A DNA stretch of 64,000 bases from an uncultured Roseibium sp. GTDB taxonomy: Bacteria; Pseudomonadota; Alphaproteobacteria; Rhizobiales; Stappiaceae. The DNA lies in assembly GCF_947496995.1 (NCBI RefSeq), contig NZ_CANMFD010000003.1, positions 636,960 to 700,959 of the forward strand. Reading direction: 5' to 3'. A program made the position numbers and the translations under genes. The notes under the pieces are model-generated. The model was not told the origin of the DNA. It saw nothing but the letters and a program-made list of their open reading frames with translations, and made no database searches. Position 1 is the stretch's first letter. The number at the start of each line of letters is the position of its first letter. Below, in pieces: positions 15,813-24,828 of this stretch.

Positions 15813-17627
15813 TTGGCCGACGCCCAAATTCCAGACGCAAATTCCCCTTCGGGACCCTCTGCGGAATCATCGCGAAAATCGCTCAGGCCGCTGACCCGGC
15901 TGCTGCCCTACCTGCTGAAACACAAGGCCGTCGTGGGCGCCGCGGTCGTCGCCTTGTTTTCCGCAGCCGTGATAACTCTGATCCTGCCCGCCGCCGTCCG
16001 CCGGATGATCGACTTCGGCTTCGGAGCGGATGACCCTGCTCTGGTCAATTCCTATTTCGCCGTCCTTGTCGGGGTCGTCTGTGCTCTGGCGCTGGCGAGT
16101 TCAATCCGGTACTTCCTGGTCATGTGGATCAGCGAACGGGTGGTGAGCGACGTCCGCTCCGATGTCTTTGCCCATCTGACCCGTCTCAGCCCGGCCTTTT
16201 ACGACAGCGCGAAATCCGGGGAAATCCTCTCTCGTCTGACGGCCGACACCACGCAGATCAAGTCGGCCTTCGGCGCAAGCGCCTCCCTTGCCATGCGCAA
16301 CCTGATCATGTTCGCCGGCGCATCGGTGATGATGGTCGTCACCAGCCCCCGGCTCTCAGTGATTGTCCTTGCCGCCATTCCCGTCATCCTTGTCCCCATA
16401 CTGGGCTTTGGACGTCAGGTGCGCAGAAGATCCCGCTTCGCCCAGGACACCCTTGCCGACGCCTCCGCCTTTGCCGGCGAAATGCTCGGCGCGGTCCGCA
16501 CCCTGCAGGCCTTCACTCACGAGCGTCGCAGTGCCGATCATTACCGAAGCGCCGTCGAGGCCGCGTTTCAGGCCGCCCGCCAGGCGATCATGGCCCGTGC
16601 GGCGCTGACCGGTTTTGCGATCTTCGTCATCGGCGCCAGCATTGTCGCGGTTCTGTGGATCGGCGCCAGCGATGTGTTCTCCGGCCGCATCACCGGCGGC
16701 GAGCTGAGCCAGTTCCTGCTCTATTCGATCCTCGCTGCGGGATCCCTGGCCGCACTGTCGGAGGTCTGGGGCGAACTCTCACAGGCCGCGGGTGCCGCCG
16801 AACGTCTGTCCGAGCTTCTGGAAATCCAGCCGGAGATCAGCGCTCCCGCCGATCCTGTCCGACTGCCCGAAACGCCGAAGGGCGAAATTTCCTTCGACCA
16901 TGTTTCCTTTGCGTATGAGAACAGCAAGTCCCTGCCCGTTCTCACCGATCTGGTGCTGACGGTGTCTCCCGGTGAAACCGTGGCGGTGGTCGGACCGTCA
17001 GGCGCTGGAAAGTCCACGCTCTTCAGTCTTCTGATGCGCTACTACGATCCGACGGCGGGATGCATCCGCCTGAACGGCGTGGATATAAGACAGCTCGATC
17101 CGGAAGACCTGCGCGCTCACATTGCCCTGGTCCCTCAGGACACGGCCATTTTCGGTGCAAGCATTGCCGAGAACATCGCCTATGGCCGGCCCGATGCCTC
17201 CCGGGAGAAAATCGTCGCCGCCGCACAGGCAGCCCTTGCTGCGCCTTTCATCGAGACGATGACGAACGGCTACGACACCCTGGTGGGCGAACGCGGCATT
17301 ACCCTTTCAGGCGGCCAGCGCCAGCGCATCGCCATCGCCAGAGCCGTCCTCAAGAGCGCGCCGGTATTGCTTCTCGACGAAGCCACCAGCGCTCTCGATG
17401 CGGAGAGCGAGAACCTTGTCCAGCAGGCGCTCGACCGGCTGATGGAAAACCGTACCACGCTGGTCATCGCCCACCGTCTTGCAACCGTTCTGAAAGCCGA
17501 CCGGATCCTGGTGATGGAGGACGGCCGGATTGTCGAAACCGGCACCCACGCGGAGCTCAGTGCCGCCGACGGCCTTTACGCCAAGCTCGCCCGGCTCCAG
17601 TTCGGAGCCGAGGAGGAAACAGCTTAA
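15813..17627 (+). CDS. MsbA-related ABC exporter (fused permease and ATPase)
   Basis: This half-transporter has about six membrane segments (residues 40-300) and a C-terminal ATPase with Walker A GPSGAGKST, signature LSGGQRQR, Walker B VLLLDEATSALD and the switch histidine in VIAHRLAT. It is typical of homodimeric lipid or drug exporters, and the sequence is close to the alphaproteobacterial MsbA-related group. TTG at 15813 is preferred because GAGGAG lies 6 nt upstream, giving 604 residues, the usual length. ATG codons at 15753 and 15777 have no ribosome binding site and would add low-complexity residues. The exported substrate is unknown. Confidence 0.9.
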   Translation: MADAQIPDANSPSGPSAESSRKSLRPLTRLLPYLLKHKAVVGAAVVALFSAAVITLILPAAVRRMIDFGFGADDPALVNSYFAVLVGVVCALALASSIRYFLVMWISERVVSDVRSDVFAHLTRLSPAFYDSAKSGEILSRLTADTTQIKSAFGASASLAMRNLIMFAGASVMMVVTSPRLSVIVLAAIPVILVPILGFGRQVRRRSRFAQDTLADASAFAGEMLGAVRTLQAFTHERRSADHYRSAVEAAFQAARQAIMARAALTGFAIFVIGASIVAVLWIGASDVFSGRITGGELSQFLLYSILAAGSLAALSEVWGELSQAAGAAERLSELLEIQPEISAPADPVRLPETPKGEISFDHVSFAYENSKSLPVLTDLVLTVSPGETVAVVGPSGAGKSTLFSLLMRYYDPTAGCIRLNGVDIRQLDPEDLRAHIALVPQDTAIFGASIAENIAYGRPDASREKIVAAAQAALAAPFIETMTNGYDTLVGERGITLSGGQRQRIAIARAVLKSAPVLLLDEATSALDAESENLVQQALDRLMENRTTLVIAHRLATVLKADRILVMEDGRIVETGTHAELSAADGLYAKLARLQFGAEEETA

Positions 17628-17659
17628 GCGGCAGGAGGGGCGATTATAACGCCTTGCGT

Positions 17660-18451
17660 TCAGTCCTCGTCCGGCACGGCGACCGTATAGTTCAGCGGCA
17701 GCCTGCCGCCATCGGCGAAGACGGTCTGTCCGGTGACGTAGCTGGCATCGTCGGACGCCAGGAAGGCGACGACGCCAGCGATCTCGGACGGTTCGCCGAT
17801 CCGCAGCATCGGCGTGCGGGACATGATGCGGTTTTTCGCAGCGGGGTCATCGTTCACGGTGGCAAGCATATCGGTCATGATCGACCCCGGACCGACTGCG
17901 TTTACCCGAATGCCGTACTGTGCCAGCGACAACGAGGTCGCCTTGGTCAGCTGCGACAGCCCCCCCTTGGAGACGCAGTAGGGAATCTGGTTGGGGATCG
18001 CCAGCACCGCATTGATCGACGACATGTTGACGATGCAGCCGGGAGCGCCGCCGCCTTCCACCTTCTCGACCATGTGGCGGGCAACCGCCTGTGAACAAAG
18101 GAACGCCCCTTTAAGATTGACGGAAAGAACCCGGTCGAAATCATCTTCCTCCAGTTCCAGGAAGTCGGCTCCGGCGACAATTCCGGCATTGTTGACCAGA
18201 ATATCGATGTCGCCATGGGCGTTCAGCGTTTCTGCGACCAGATTGCGCACGTCCAGGCGCTCGGCAACATTGCAGTGGATATACATCGCTTCGCCCAGGG
18301 AGCTCAGATCCCCGGCCGCGGCCTCTCCGGCATCATCGTCAACATCGGCGATCACGACTTTCGCGCCGTCCATGACGAAACGTCTGGCAATGGCGAGCCC
18401 TATACCCCGGGCTGCGCCGGTTACGATGGCGACCTTATTTTCCAAAGACAC
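17660..18451 (-). CDS. SDR family oxidoreductase
   Basis: The 263-residue protein is a classical short-chain dehydrogenase: cofactor motif TGAARGIG near residue 10, DVDDDAGEA at the NAD/NADP-discriminating position (an acidic residue, favouring NAD), NNAGI, catalytic serine in NMSSIN and the YCVSKGG (YxxxK) pair. GTG at 18451 is chosen because GAGGG precedes it; upstream in-frame codons lack a site. It converges with the ABC exporter (32-bp gap) and lies downstream of prpE on the same strand. The substrate is unknown. Confidence 0.9.
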   Translation of the reverse strand: MSLENKVAIVTGAARGIGLAIARRFVMDGAKVVIADVDDDAGEAAAGDLSSLGEAMYIHCNVAERLDVRNLVAETLNAHGDIDILVNNAGIVAGADFLELEEDDFDRVLSVNLKGAFLCSQAVARHMVEKVEGGGAPGCIVNMSSINAVLAIPNQIPYCVSKGGLSQLTKATSLSLAQYGIRVNAVGPGSIMTDMLATVNDDPAAKNRIMSRTPMLRIGEPSEIAGVVAFLASDDASYVTGQTVFADGGRLPLNYTVAVPDED

Positions 18452-18498
18452 GGAAACCCTCACGGCTGCTTGAGTAAATTCGCACCGCGTCACAAACG

Positions 18499-18520
18499 CG
18501 GGCCGCTTCGCGGCGGCCCG
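18499..18520 (-). terminator. hairpin downstream of prpE
   Basis: CGGGCCGC (18499-18506) pairs with GCGGCCCG (18513-18520). No clear U-tract follows on the minus strand, so it may only partly stop transcription between prpE and the SDR gene. Confidence 0.45.
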
Positions 18521-18587
18521 ACATTAAGAGGCAAAACAGGCTCTGTCGATGGCCGTTATTGGCCTCCGTAACCGGCGTTCCGATTTA

Positions 18588-20495
18588 TCAAACGGAAATA
18601 CCGTGTGTTTTCAACGCGTCGCTGATTTCATCCAGGATCGCCGGATCGTCAATGGTCGCGGGCATCCTGTAGGTTTCACCGTCAGCGATCTGGCGCATCG
18701 TGCCGCGCAGGATCTTGCCGGAGCGCGTCTTGGGGAGCCGCTCAACCGTGATTGCGATCTTGAAGGCGGCAACAGGTCCGATTTTCTCGCGCACCAGTTT
18801 GATCAGTTCCTTTTCAATCTCGTCATGGGACCGGTCAACGCCCGACTTCAGCACCACGAACCCGCAAGGCAACTGGCCTTTCAACTTGTCGGCAATGCCA
18901 ATCACCGCGCATTCGGCAACATCGGGATGGCCCGCCAGCACTTCTTCCATACCGCCGGTGGACAGCCTGTGGCCGGCCACGTTGATAATATCGTCGGTCC
19001 GCGCCATGATGGACAGATAGCCGTCGTCATCGATCACCCCGGCATCGGATGTCTTGTAGTAGCCCGGAAATTCCGCGAGGTAGGCATCGAAAAACCGCTT
19101 GTCCGCGTTCCACAGCGTCGGCAGCGCACCGGGCGGCAGAGGCAGTTTCACGACGATGTTGCCCAGCGTATTCGTTCCCAGGGGATGACCGGCATCGTCC
19201 AGCACCTGCACGTCGTAACCGGGCATTGGAACGGTGGGGGAACCCGGTTTCACCGGCAGTTGCCCGAGCCCGAGCGGATTGCCGACGATGCACCAGCCGG
19301 TTTCCGTCTGCCACCAGTGGTCGATAACTGGCACCTGCAGCTTGTCGATCGCCCAGTTAACGGTTTCGGGGTCCGCGCGTTCGCCGGCCAGGAACAGCGA
19401 CCTGAAGCGTGACAGGTCGTATTTCTCGATCAGCTCGCCGTTGGGGTCTTCCTTACGGATCGCCCGGAAGGCCGTCGGCGCCGTGAAAAGCGACACCACG
19501 TCGTGGTCCGAGATCACCCGCCAGAAGACGCCCGCATCGGGCGTGCCCACGGGCTTGCCCTCGAACACGACGGTCGTGCAGCCATGCAGCAGCGGCGCAT
19601 AGCAGATGTAGGAATGACCAACCACCCAGCCGACATCGGACGCGGCCCAGAAGACTTCGCCGGGCTGGATGTCGTAGAGATTGCTCATCGACCACTTGAG
19701 CGCGACCATATGGCCGCCATTGTCGCGCACCACGCCTTTCGGCTGGCCGGTCGTGCCGGAGGTGTAAAGAATGTAGAGCGGGTCGGTGGCCTTGACCGGA
19801 ACCGGCGCAATCCGCCGGCCGGCCGTCTTCGCCTCTTCCTGCAGGGCGCCGAGATCATGGTCCCTGCCCTCCATCAGCCCGGCTGTCAGTTCCTCTCTCT
19901 GGAAGACGAGACAGCTTTCCGGCTTGTGCCGCGCCTGCTCGATCGCGGCATCGATCAGCGGTTTGTAGGCGATGACCCTTCCCGGCTCGATACCACAGGA
20001 CGCGGCGATGATGGCTTTCGGGGTGGCGTCGTCGATGCGTGTGGCCAGTTCGTTTGCGGCAAAGCCGCCGAAGACGACGGAATGAACGACTCCCAGGCGC
20101 GCGCATGCGAGCATCGCCATCACCGCCTGCGGCGTCATCGGCATGTAGAGGATCGCCCGGTCGCCCTTTTCCAGTCCCCGGTCTGAAAGGACGCAGGCTA
20201 GCGCCTCGACTTCCTCCAGCAGTTCCGAATAGGTGTAGGTCGCGGTTCTGCCGGTGATCGGGCTGTCATAGATCAGCGCCGGCTGTCCTGGCCGTCCACG
20301 TTCTACATGTCGGTCGAGGCAGTTGTAGCAGGTGTTGCACTGCCAGTCGGGAAACCAGCTTCCGTATTGTCCCTCGTCGGGATTGAAGACCCGCTCGGAT
20401 GTCGAGATCCAATCGATTTCCGAGGCTGCATCCTTCCAGAACCCCAGCGGATCGTCCTTCCAGCCCTGATAGACCTCGTGATAGCGGCTCGCCAT
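18588..20495 (-). CDS. prpE: propionyl-CoA synthetase (propionate-CoA ligase)
   Basis: The 635-residue ANL-superfamily ligase has an N-terminal acetyl-CoA-synthetase-like region (RYHEVYQGWKDDPLGFWKDA), AMP-binding loop YTSGTTGQPKGVVRDNGG, WWQTETGWCI, and the C-terminal catalytic lysine in KTRSGKILRGT. The spacing and the short N-terminus fit PrpE better than Acs. It activates propionate (and acetate) with ATP and CoA in the cytoplasm. ATG at 20495 follows GGGAGGAGAGG, an excellent ribosome binding site; a longer frame to 20537 is not supported. It is divergent from the TauE-type permease. Confidence 0.9.
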   Translation of the reverse strand: MASRYHEVYQGWKDDPLGFWKDAASEIDWISTSERVFNPDEGQYGSWFPDWQCNTCYNCLDRHVERGRPGQPALIYDSPITGRTATYTYSELLEEVEALACVLSDRGLEKGDRAILYMPMTPQAVMAMLACARLGVVHSVVFGGFAANELATRIDDATPKAIIAASCGIEPGRVIAYKPLIDAAIEQARHKPESCLVFQREELTAGLMEGRDHDLGALQEEAKTAGRRIAPVPVKATDPLYILYTSGTTGQPKGVVRDNGGHMVALKWSMSNLYDIQPGEVFWAASDVGWVVGHSYICYAPLLHGCTTVVFEGKPVGTPDAGVFWRVISDHDVVSLFTAPTAFRAIRKEDPNGELIEKYDLSRFRSLFLAGERADPETVNWAIDKLQVPVIDHWWQTETGWCIVGNPLGLGQLPVKPGSPTVPMPGYDVQVLDDAGHPLGTNTLGNIVVKLPLPPGALPTLWNADKRFFDAYLAEFPGYYKTSDAGVIDDDGYLSIMARTDDIINVAGHRLSTGGMEEVLAGHPDVAECAVIGIADKLKGQLPCGFVVLKSGVDRSHDEIEKELIKLVREKIGPVAAFKIAITVERLPKTRSGKILRGTMRQIADGETYRMPATIDDPAILDEISDALKTHGISV

Positions 20496-20701
20496 GACCT
20501 CTCCTCCCAGATAGCCTCCCGCAACGGTCGCAATCATCTGATGGGAACCGAACCGGGCTTTTGCCCGATAGAGTGCTGTATGGGCATGCGGAAATGCAAG
20601 CCTCCGCGTATAAGCAATTCGGTGGTCGGGACTTTACGTAATCATTCTGGCATGCTTGTCTGCCGGTCCTGTCCTGACCCTCGATCCCGCCTTCAAAGCT
20701 C

Positions 20702-21466
20702 ATGTCCCCGATTACAGACCCCTGGTTCTATGCTGCCGCCATTCCGTCCGTGTTTCTCGTCGGCCTTTCCAAGGGAGGCTTCGGCGGCACATTCGCCATG
20801 CTCGGCGTTCCGGTCATGGCCCTCGTCGTTTCGCCGCTGCAGGCCGCGGGCATCATGCTGCCGATCCTGATCGTGATGGATGCGATCGCGCTCCTCGCCT
20901 ACAAGGGCCGCGCCGACTGGAGAAGCCTGGTCATCCTGTTTCCGGCCGCCCTCGTGGGGATCGGTGCCGGCTGGGCCGCCGCCGCCTACGTCAACGATTC
21001 CTTCGTCACCCTGCTGGTCGGCATCATTTCCATCGCCTTTGTCGCCGACTACGTTTTCTTCCGGCGCAAGGAAACCACCGCACCCGGCCACAATGTGCCC
21101 AAGGGCACCTTCTGGGGGGCGGTCGCGGGCTTTACCAGCTTCATCAGCCACACGGGCGGCCCGCCGTTCCAGATGTACATGCTGCCGCTGCGCCTCGCGC
21201 CAATGCTTTTCGCCGGCACGGCGGTGATCTTCTTTGCCTCCATGAACGCCATCAAGCTGGTGCCCTATTTTCTTCTCGGCCAGTTCGATGCCACCAATCT
21301 GACCACCTCGGTAACGCTGTTTCCGGTCGCCCTGATCGCCACTCTGGCAGGCGTCCGCCTCGTGCGGATCGTCAAGGCGGAAACTTTCTACGGCATCATC
21401 TACGTCTTCATGGCCGTGATCGGCGTCAAACTGACCTATGATGGCATTTACGCGTTCTTCGCTTAG
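20702..21466 (+). CDS. TauE/SafE family sulfite or organosulfonate exporter
   Basis: The 254-residue membrane protein has about eight hydrophobic segments and the two TauE/SafE signature areas: VFLVGLSKGGFGGTFAMLGVP near the N-terminus (split here as LVGLSKGGFGGTFAMLG) and GFTSFISHTGGPPFQMYMLP in the middle. The family moves sulfite, sulfonates or related anions across the inner membrane. The ATG at 20702 has no good ribosome binding site, so a leaderless or weakly translated start is possible. It lies 80 bp upstream of the acyl-CoA synthetase gene on the same strand, perhaps in one transcript. Confidence 0.9.
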   Translation: MSPITDPWFYAAAIPSVFLVGLSKGGFGGTFAMLGVPVMALVVSPLQAAGIMLPILIVMDAIALLAYKGRADWRSLVILFPAALVGIGAGWAAAAYVNDSFVTLLVGIISIAFVADYVFFRRKETTAPGHNVPKGTFWGAVAGFTSFISHTGGPPFQMYMLPLRLAPMLFAGTAVIFFASMNAIKLVPYFLLGQFDATNLTTSVTLFPVALIATLAGVRLVRIVKAETFYGIIYVFMAVIGVKLTYDGIYAFFA

Positions 21467-21546
21467 GGGGCGGCCCCGTAAATGAAGCATTGCGTGCGGT
21501 CCGGTTTCCGGTTTTGATTTCGAAAAAGGATCGAGGGAGGAAGACA

Positions 21547-23181
21547 ATGGATGCCAGTGTCAGCCCGTTCGCCCAGGGGCTCGATAAGACGACCGCGAAC
21601 TATGCCGCACTGAGCCCGCTCAGCTTTCTGGCACGGGCCGCGGATGTGTTTCCCGACACCATCGCGATCATTCATGGCAAGCAGCGCACCGATTATCGCA
21701 GCTTTTACCGCCGTACGCGCCAGCTCGCTTCCGCACTCGAAGGGCTTGGCGTCGGCAAGAACGATACGGTCAGCGTGATGCTTCCCAATGTGCCACCGAT
21801 GCTGGAAGCCCATTACGGCGTCCCCATGTCGGGCGCGGTGCTGCATTCCATGAACACCCGCCTGGACGCGGCCGTCATTGCCTTCCAGCTGGATCACGCC
21901 GACTGCAAGGTCCTGATTACTGACCGGGAATATGCACCGGTCGTCAAGGAAGCGCTGTCGCTTGCCAGCGTCCGCCCGACCGTGATCGATTATTCCGATC
22001 TCCAGTTTCCTCAGGATGGCGAGCGTCTCGGCACGCTCGACTACGAGGAATTCCTGCAATCCGGCGATCCGGACTATCCCTGGTCGCTGCCCGATGACGA
22101 ATGGGACGCGATCGCCCTCAACTATACCTCGGGGACGACGGGCAATCCCAAGGGCGTCGTCTATCATCATCGCGGTGCCTATCTGCTGGCCCAGGCCAAT
22201 GTGATAACCGCCGCCATGACCGGGCATCCGGTCTATCTGTGGACCCTGCCGATGTTTCACTGCAACGGCTGGTGCTTTCCCTGGTCGCTGTCGGTGGTTG
22301 CCGGCACCCATGTGTGTCTGCGCTGGGTCAGGCCGAAACCGATGTGGGACCTGATCGCCGACGAAAAGGTCACTCATCTTTGCGGTGCGCCGATCATCAT
22401 GTCGACGCTCCTGAATGCGGCTCCCGACCAGAAGCGCGCGCTCGATCACCCGGTCGAGTTCTTCACCGCCGCGGCCCCGCCGCCGGAGAGCGTGCTTGCG
22501 GCCATGAAAACCGCCGGTTTCAACGTCACCCATCTCTACGGCCTGACCGAAGTCTACGGCCCGGCCGTCGTCAACGACTGGAAGGCCGAATGGGATGCCT
22601 TGCCGCTGGACCTGCAGGCGCAGAAGAAGGCCCGCCAAGGCGTCCGGTATGTCGCCCTGGAAGACCTGGCCGTGCTCGACCCGGAGACGCTGGAACCTGT
22701 TCCAGCCGACGGCCAGACCCTCGGCGAGGTGATGTTCCGGGGCAATGTGGTGATGAAGGGCTATCTGAAGAACCCGGCCGCCACCAAGGAGGCGTTTGCC
22801 GGCGGCTGGTTCCATTCAGGCGATCTCGGGGTCATGCATCCTGACGGCTATATCCAGCTCAAGGATCGGTCCAAGGACATCATCATTTCGGGCGGCGAGA
22901 ACATCTCGTCCATCGAGGTGGAAGAGGTGCTTTACAAGCATCCCGACGTACAGGCCGCCGCGGTCGTGGCCCGGCCGGACGAAAAATGGGGCGAAACGCC
23001 CTGCGCCTTTGTCGAACTCCGGCAGGGTGCGGCAGCCTGCGAAGCGGATCTGATCGCCTTCTGCCGGGAGCACATGGCAAATTTCAAGGCTCCAAGGACC
23101 GTCGTGTTCTGTGAACTTCCCAAAACCTCGACCGGCAAGATCCAGAAATTCGCCCTGCGCGAGCAGGCGAAGGCGCTTTAG
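21547..23181 (+). CDS. acyl-CoA synthetase (AMP-forming), DmdB-like family
   Basis: The 544-residue ANL ligase carries YTSGTTGNPKGVVYHHRG, the LPMFHCNGWCFPWSL substrate-pocket segment, GLTEVYGPAV, DRSKDIIISGGENISS and the catalytic lysine in PKTSTGKIQKFALR. The overall pattern matches medium/long-chain acyl-CoA synthetases that include methylmercaptopropionyl-CoA ligase (DmdB) of marine bacteria; the exact acid cannot be told by eye. ATG at 21547 follows GGGAGGAAGACA. A sulfite/sulfonate exporter gene lies upstream, which makes a sulfur-containing acid an attractive but unproven substrate. Confidence 0.88.
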   Translation: MDASVSPFAQGLDKTTANYAALSPLSFLARAADVFPDTIAIIHGKQRTDYRSFYRRTRQLASALEGLGVGKNDTVSVMLPNVPPMLEAHYGVPMSGAVLHSMNTRLDAAVIAFQLDHADCKVLITDREYAPVVKEALSLASVRPTVIDYSDLQFPQDGERLGTLDYEEFLQSGDPDYPWSLPDDEWDAIALNYTSGTTGNPKGVVYHHRGAYLLAQANVITAAMTGHPVYLWTLPMFHCNGWCFPWSLSVVAGTHVCLRWVRPKPMWDLIADEKVTHLCGAPIIMSTLLNAAPDQKRALDHPVEFFTAAAPPPESVLAAMKTAGFNVTHLYGLTEVYGPAVVNDWKAEWDALPLDLQAQKKARQGVRYVALEDLAVLDPETLEPVPADGQTLGEVMFRGNVVMKGYLKNPAATKEAFAGGWFHSGDLGVMHPDGYIQLKDRSKDIIISGGENISSIEVEEVLYKHPDVQAAAVVARPDEKWGETPCAFVELRQGAAACEADLIAFCREHMANFKAPRTVVFCELPKTSTGKIQKFALREQAKAL

Positions 23182-23218
23182 GCCCAGGGTCCAGCCATCC
23201 GCGGAAGTGTATAAACAA

Positions 23219-23247
23219 CAAAAAACGCCGCGACGGAGCGCGGCGTT
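23219..23247 (-). terminator. rho-independent terminator of the ydcH-like gene
   Basis: AACGCCGCG (23224-23232) pairs with CGCGGCGTT (23239-23247); A residues to the left give the U-tract on the minus strand. It may also stop the convergent acyl-CoA synthetase transcript. Confidence 0.8.
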
Positions 23248-23270
23248 CTCGAAACATATGGCTGGCGCTT

Positions 23271-23453
23271 CTAATGAAGCGTCACATCATCCTGCCGTAT
23301 TCGCTCGATCTCGTCCTTGATCTTCAGTTTTTGTCGTTTCATGCCAGCCAGTTCCAGGGAGTCCGTACTCGGGTGCAAATTAGCATCTTCGATCTTGCGT
23401 TCCATTTCCGCGTGACGGCGCTCAAGTTCTGCGAGATGTGACTGCATGGACAT
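23271..23453 (-). CDS. YdcH family small protein (DUF465)
   Basis: The 60-residue protein is mostly one charged helical hairpin (HLAELERRHAEMERKIED, then SLELAGMKRQKLKIKDEIERI), the DUF465 pattern. ATG at 23453 is preceded by AGGAGG at the ideal distance. A paralogue is encoded divergently at 23911-24117. The family's function is unknown; the proteins are small, soluble and probably dimeric coiled coils. Confidence 0.9.
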   Translation of the reverse strand: MSMQSHLAELERRHAEMERKIEDANLHPSTDSLELAGMKRQKLKIKDEIERIRQDDVTLH

Positions 23454-23910
23454 GGATAAACCTCCTGTCGGTTGGCTCAACATCCTCATCGTGCCATAGA
23501 GAATCCGGCCTTGTCGATTGCGGATTCTGCATATGTCGATCGTTTCGCCGTCAAAACACGCATTCCCGCTGCTATCGTTAGAAAACTCTAAAAATCGCGC
23601 GGCAAATAAGCGGTTCTAAACTCACCAATTTTCCCCTTGGGAATTGTGCCGGTTCACAGGTTTTCCCAAGGGCAAGAATCTGTGCGGTTTATGGTCGCGT
23701 CTGTCTCTGGCATGATGAGCTGCCGCCGGCACCCCGAAACAGATGCTGTTTTTTCACCGGCGGAAAAGTGGACGACTTCGCCCTGCCCGCTTGTGGAATC
23801 ACATGAAAGCGGAAAAGGTGATCGCTCTTGACGTATGAGGGTATCTCTCCTGAATTCGGCCCGACATGGGACAGATGTTCTGGAACTGATTCCGTTTCCG
23901 GGGAAGACAA
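23454..23910. other. intergenic region between divergent ydcH-like genes, with inverted repeat
   Basis: No gene is supported in these 457 bp. A 10-bp perfect inverted repeat, CCCTTGGGAA (23634-23643) and TTCCCAAGGG (23663-23672), lies near the middle with a 19-base spacer, after an AT-rich stretch (23575-23635). It could be an operator or hairpin for the divergent promoters. Confidence 0.5.
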
Positions 23911-24117
23911 ATGGCGAAAATGGACAATGATGCCTTACGAGCGGAGCTCGCGCAGCTTCGTCAGGAGCACAGGGATCTTGACGTTGCAGTGGAGGCGCTG
24001 GCGGCTTCGTCCAACCATGACGCCTTGCAGCTTCAGAGACTGAAAAAGAAAAAGCTGATGATCAAGGACCGGATCAGCGCGCTGGAAGACCAGTTTTTCC
24101 CCGACATCATCGCGTAA
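23911..24117 (+). CDS. YdcH family small protein (DUF465), second copy
   Basis: The 68-residue protein resembles the one at 23271-23453 in layout: EHRDLDVAVEALAASSNHDALQL followed by a lysine-rich helix RLKKKKLMIKDRISALED (quoted in parts of one helix pair). GGGGAAGAC lies before the ATG. It may be co-transcribed with purE, which starts 188 bp later. The function is unknown. Confidence 0.9.
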   Translation: MAKMDNDALRAELAQLRQEHRDLDVAVEALAASSNHDALQLQRLKKKKLMIKDRISALEDQFFPDIIA

Positions 24118-24305
24118 CCGGCGTTCCGGGCATTCAATCCATTCATCTGCACGCCTCGAACCGGAGTGCGGACTTTTTCCGGCAATTCCGGCTTGCGGTG
24201 AACGGCGCGCTGCCTATACTCCGCCGCTCTTCGAGATCGACGGACGTTCGACTGTAAAAGACCGAACGCCAAAAATTGACCGTTCCCAGGATGGTGGAGC
24301 AACAC

Positions 24306-24800
24306 ATGGCCAACGCGGATGTCGCAATCATCATGGGCAGTCAGTCGGACTGGCCGACAATGAAACATGCGGCCGATACACTCGATCAGCTCGGTGTGAC
24401 CTATGAGGCCCGGATCGTCTCCGCCCATCGCACGCCTGACCGCATGTATGATTTTGCCAGAAGCGCGAAGTCGGATGGCTTCAAGCTGATCATCGCCGGA
24501 GCCGGCGGCGCCGCCCATCTTCCCGGAATGGTCGCGGCCCTGACACCGCTGCCGGTCTTCGGCGTCCCGGTGGAAAGCCGGGCGCTTTCCGGAGAAGACA
24601 GCCTTTTGTCGATCGTCCAGATGCCGGCCGGCATCCCGGTCGGCACGCTGGCGATCGGCAAGGCGGGCGCGACCAACGCCGCCCTGCTTGCCGCGGCAGT
24701 ACTGGCCCTGAACGATCCGGAAGTCGAAGCGGCACTGGATGCCTTCCGCACCGAGCGCACGGCAGCAGTAGCCGAAGTTCCCTCCGACGAGGCACATTGA
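24306..24800 (+). CDS. purE: N5-carboxyaminoimidazole ribonucleotide mutase
   Basis: The 164-residue protein is a class I PurE. It converts N5-CAIR to CAIR in purine biosynthesis, with active-site signature [13 protein letters not shown], the [12 protein letters not shown] histidine segment and [15 protein letters not shown] at 24306 has GGTGGAGC upstream. It is followed 28 bp later by purK, so the two steps that replace class II AIR carboxylase are encoded together. Confidence 0.97.
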   Translation: MANADVAIIMGSQSDWPTMKHAADTLDQLGVTYEARIVSAHRTPDRMYDFARSAKSDGFKLIIAGAGGAAHLPGMVAALTPLPVFGVPVESRALSGEDSLLSIVQMPAGIPVGTLAIGKAGATNAALLAAAVLALNDPEVEAALDAFRTERTAAVAEVPSDEAH

Positions 24801-24828
24801 ATTTTTGGGCAGGAACAGGATTTCAGGC

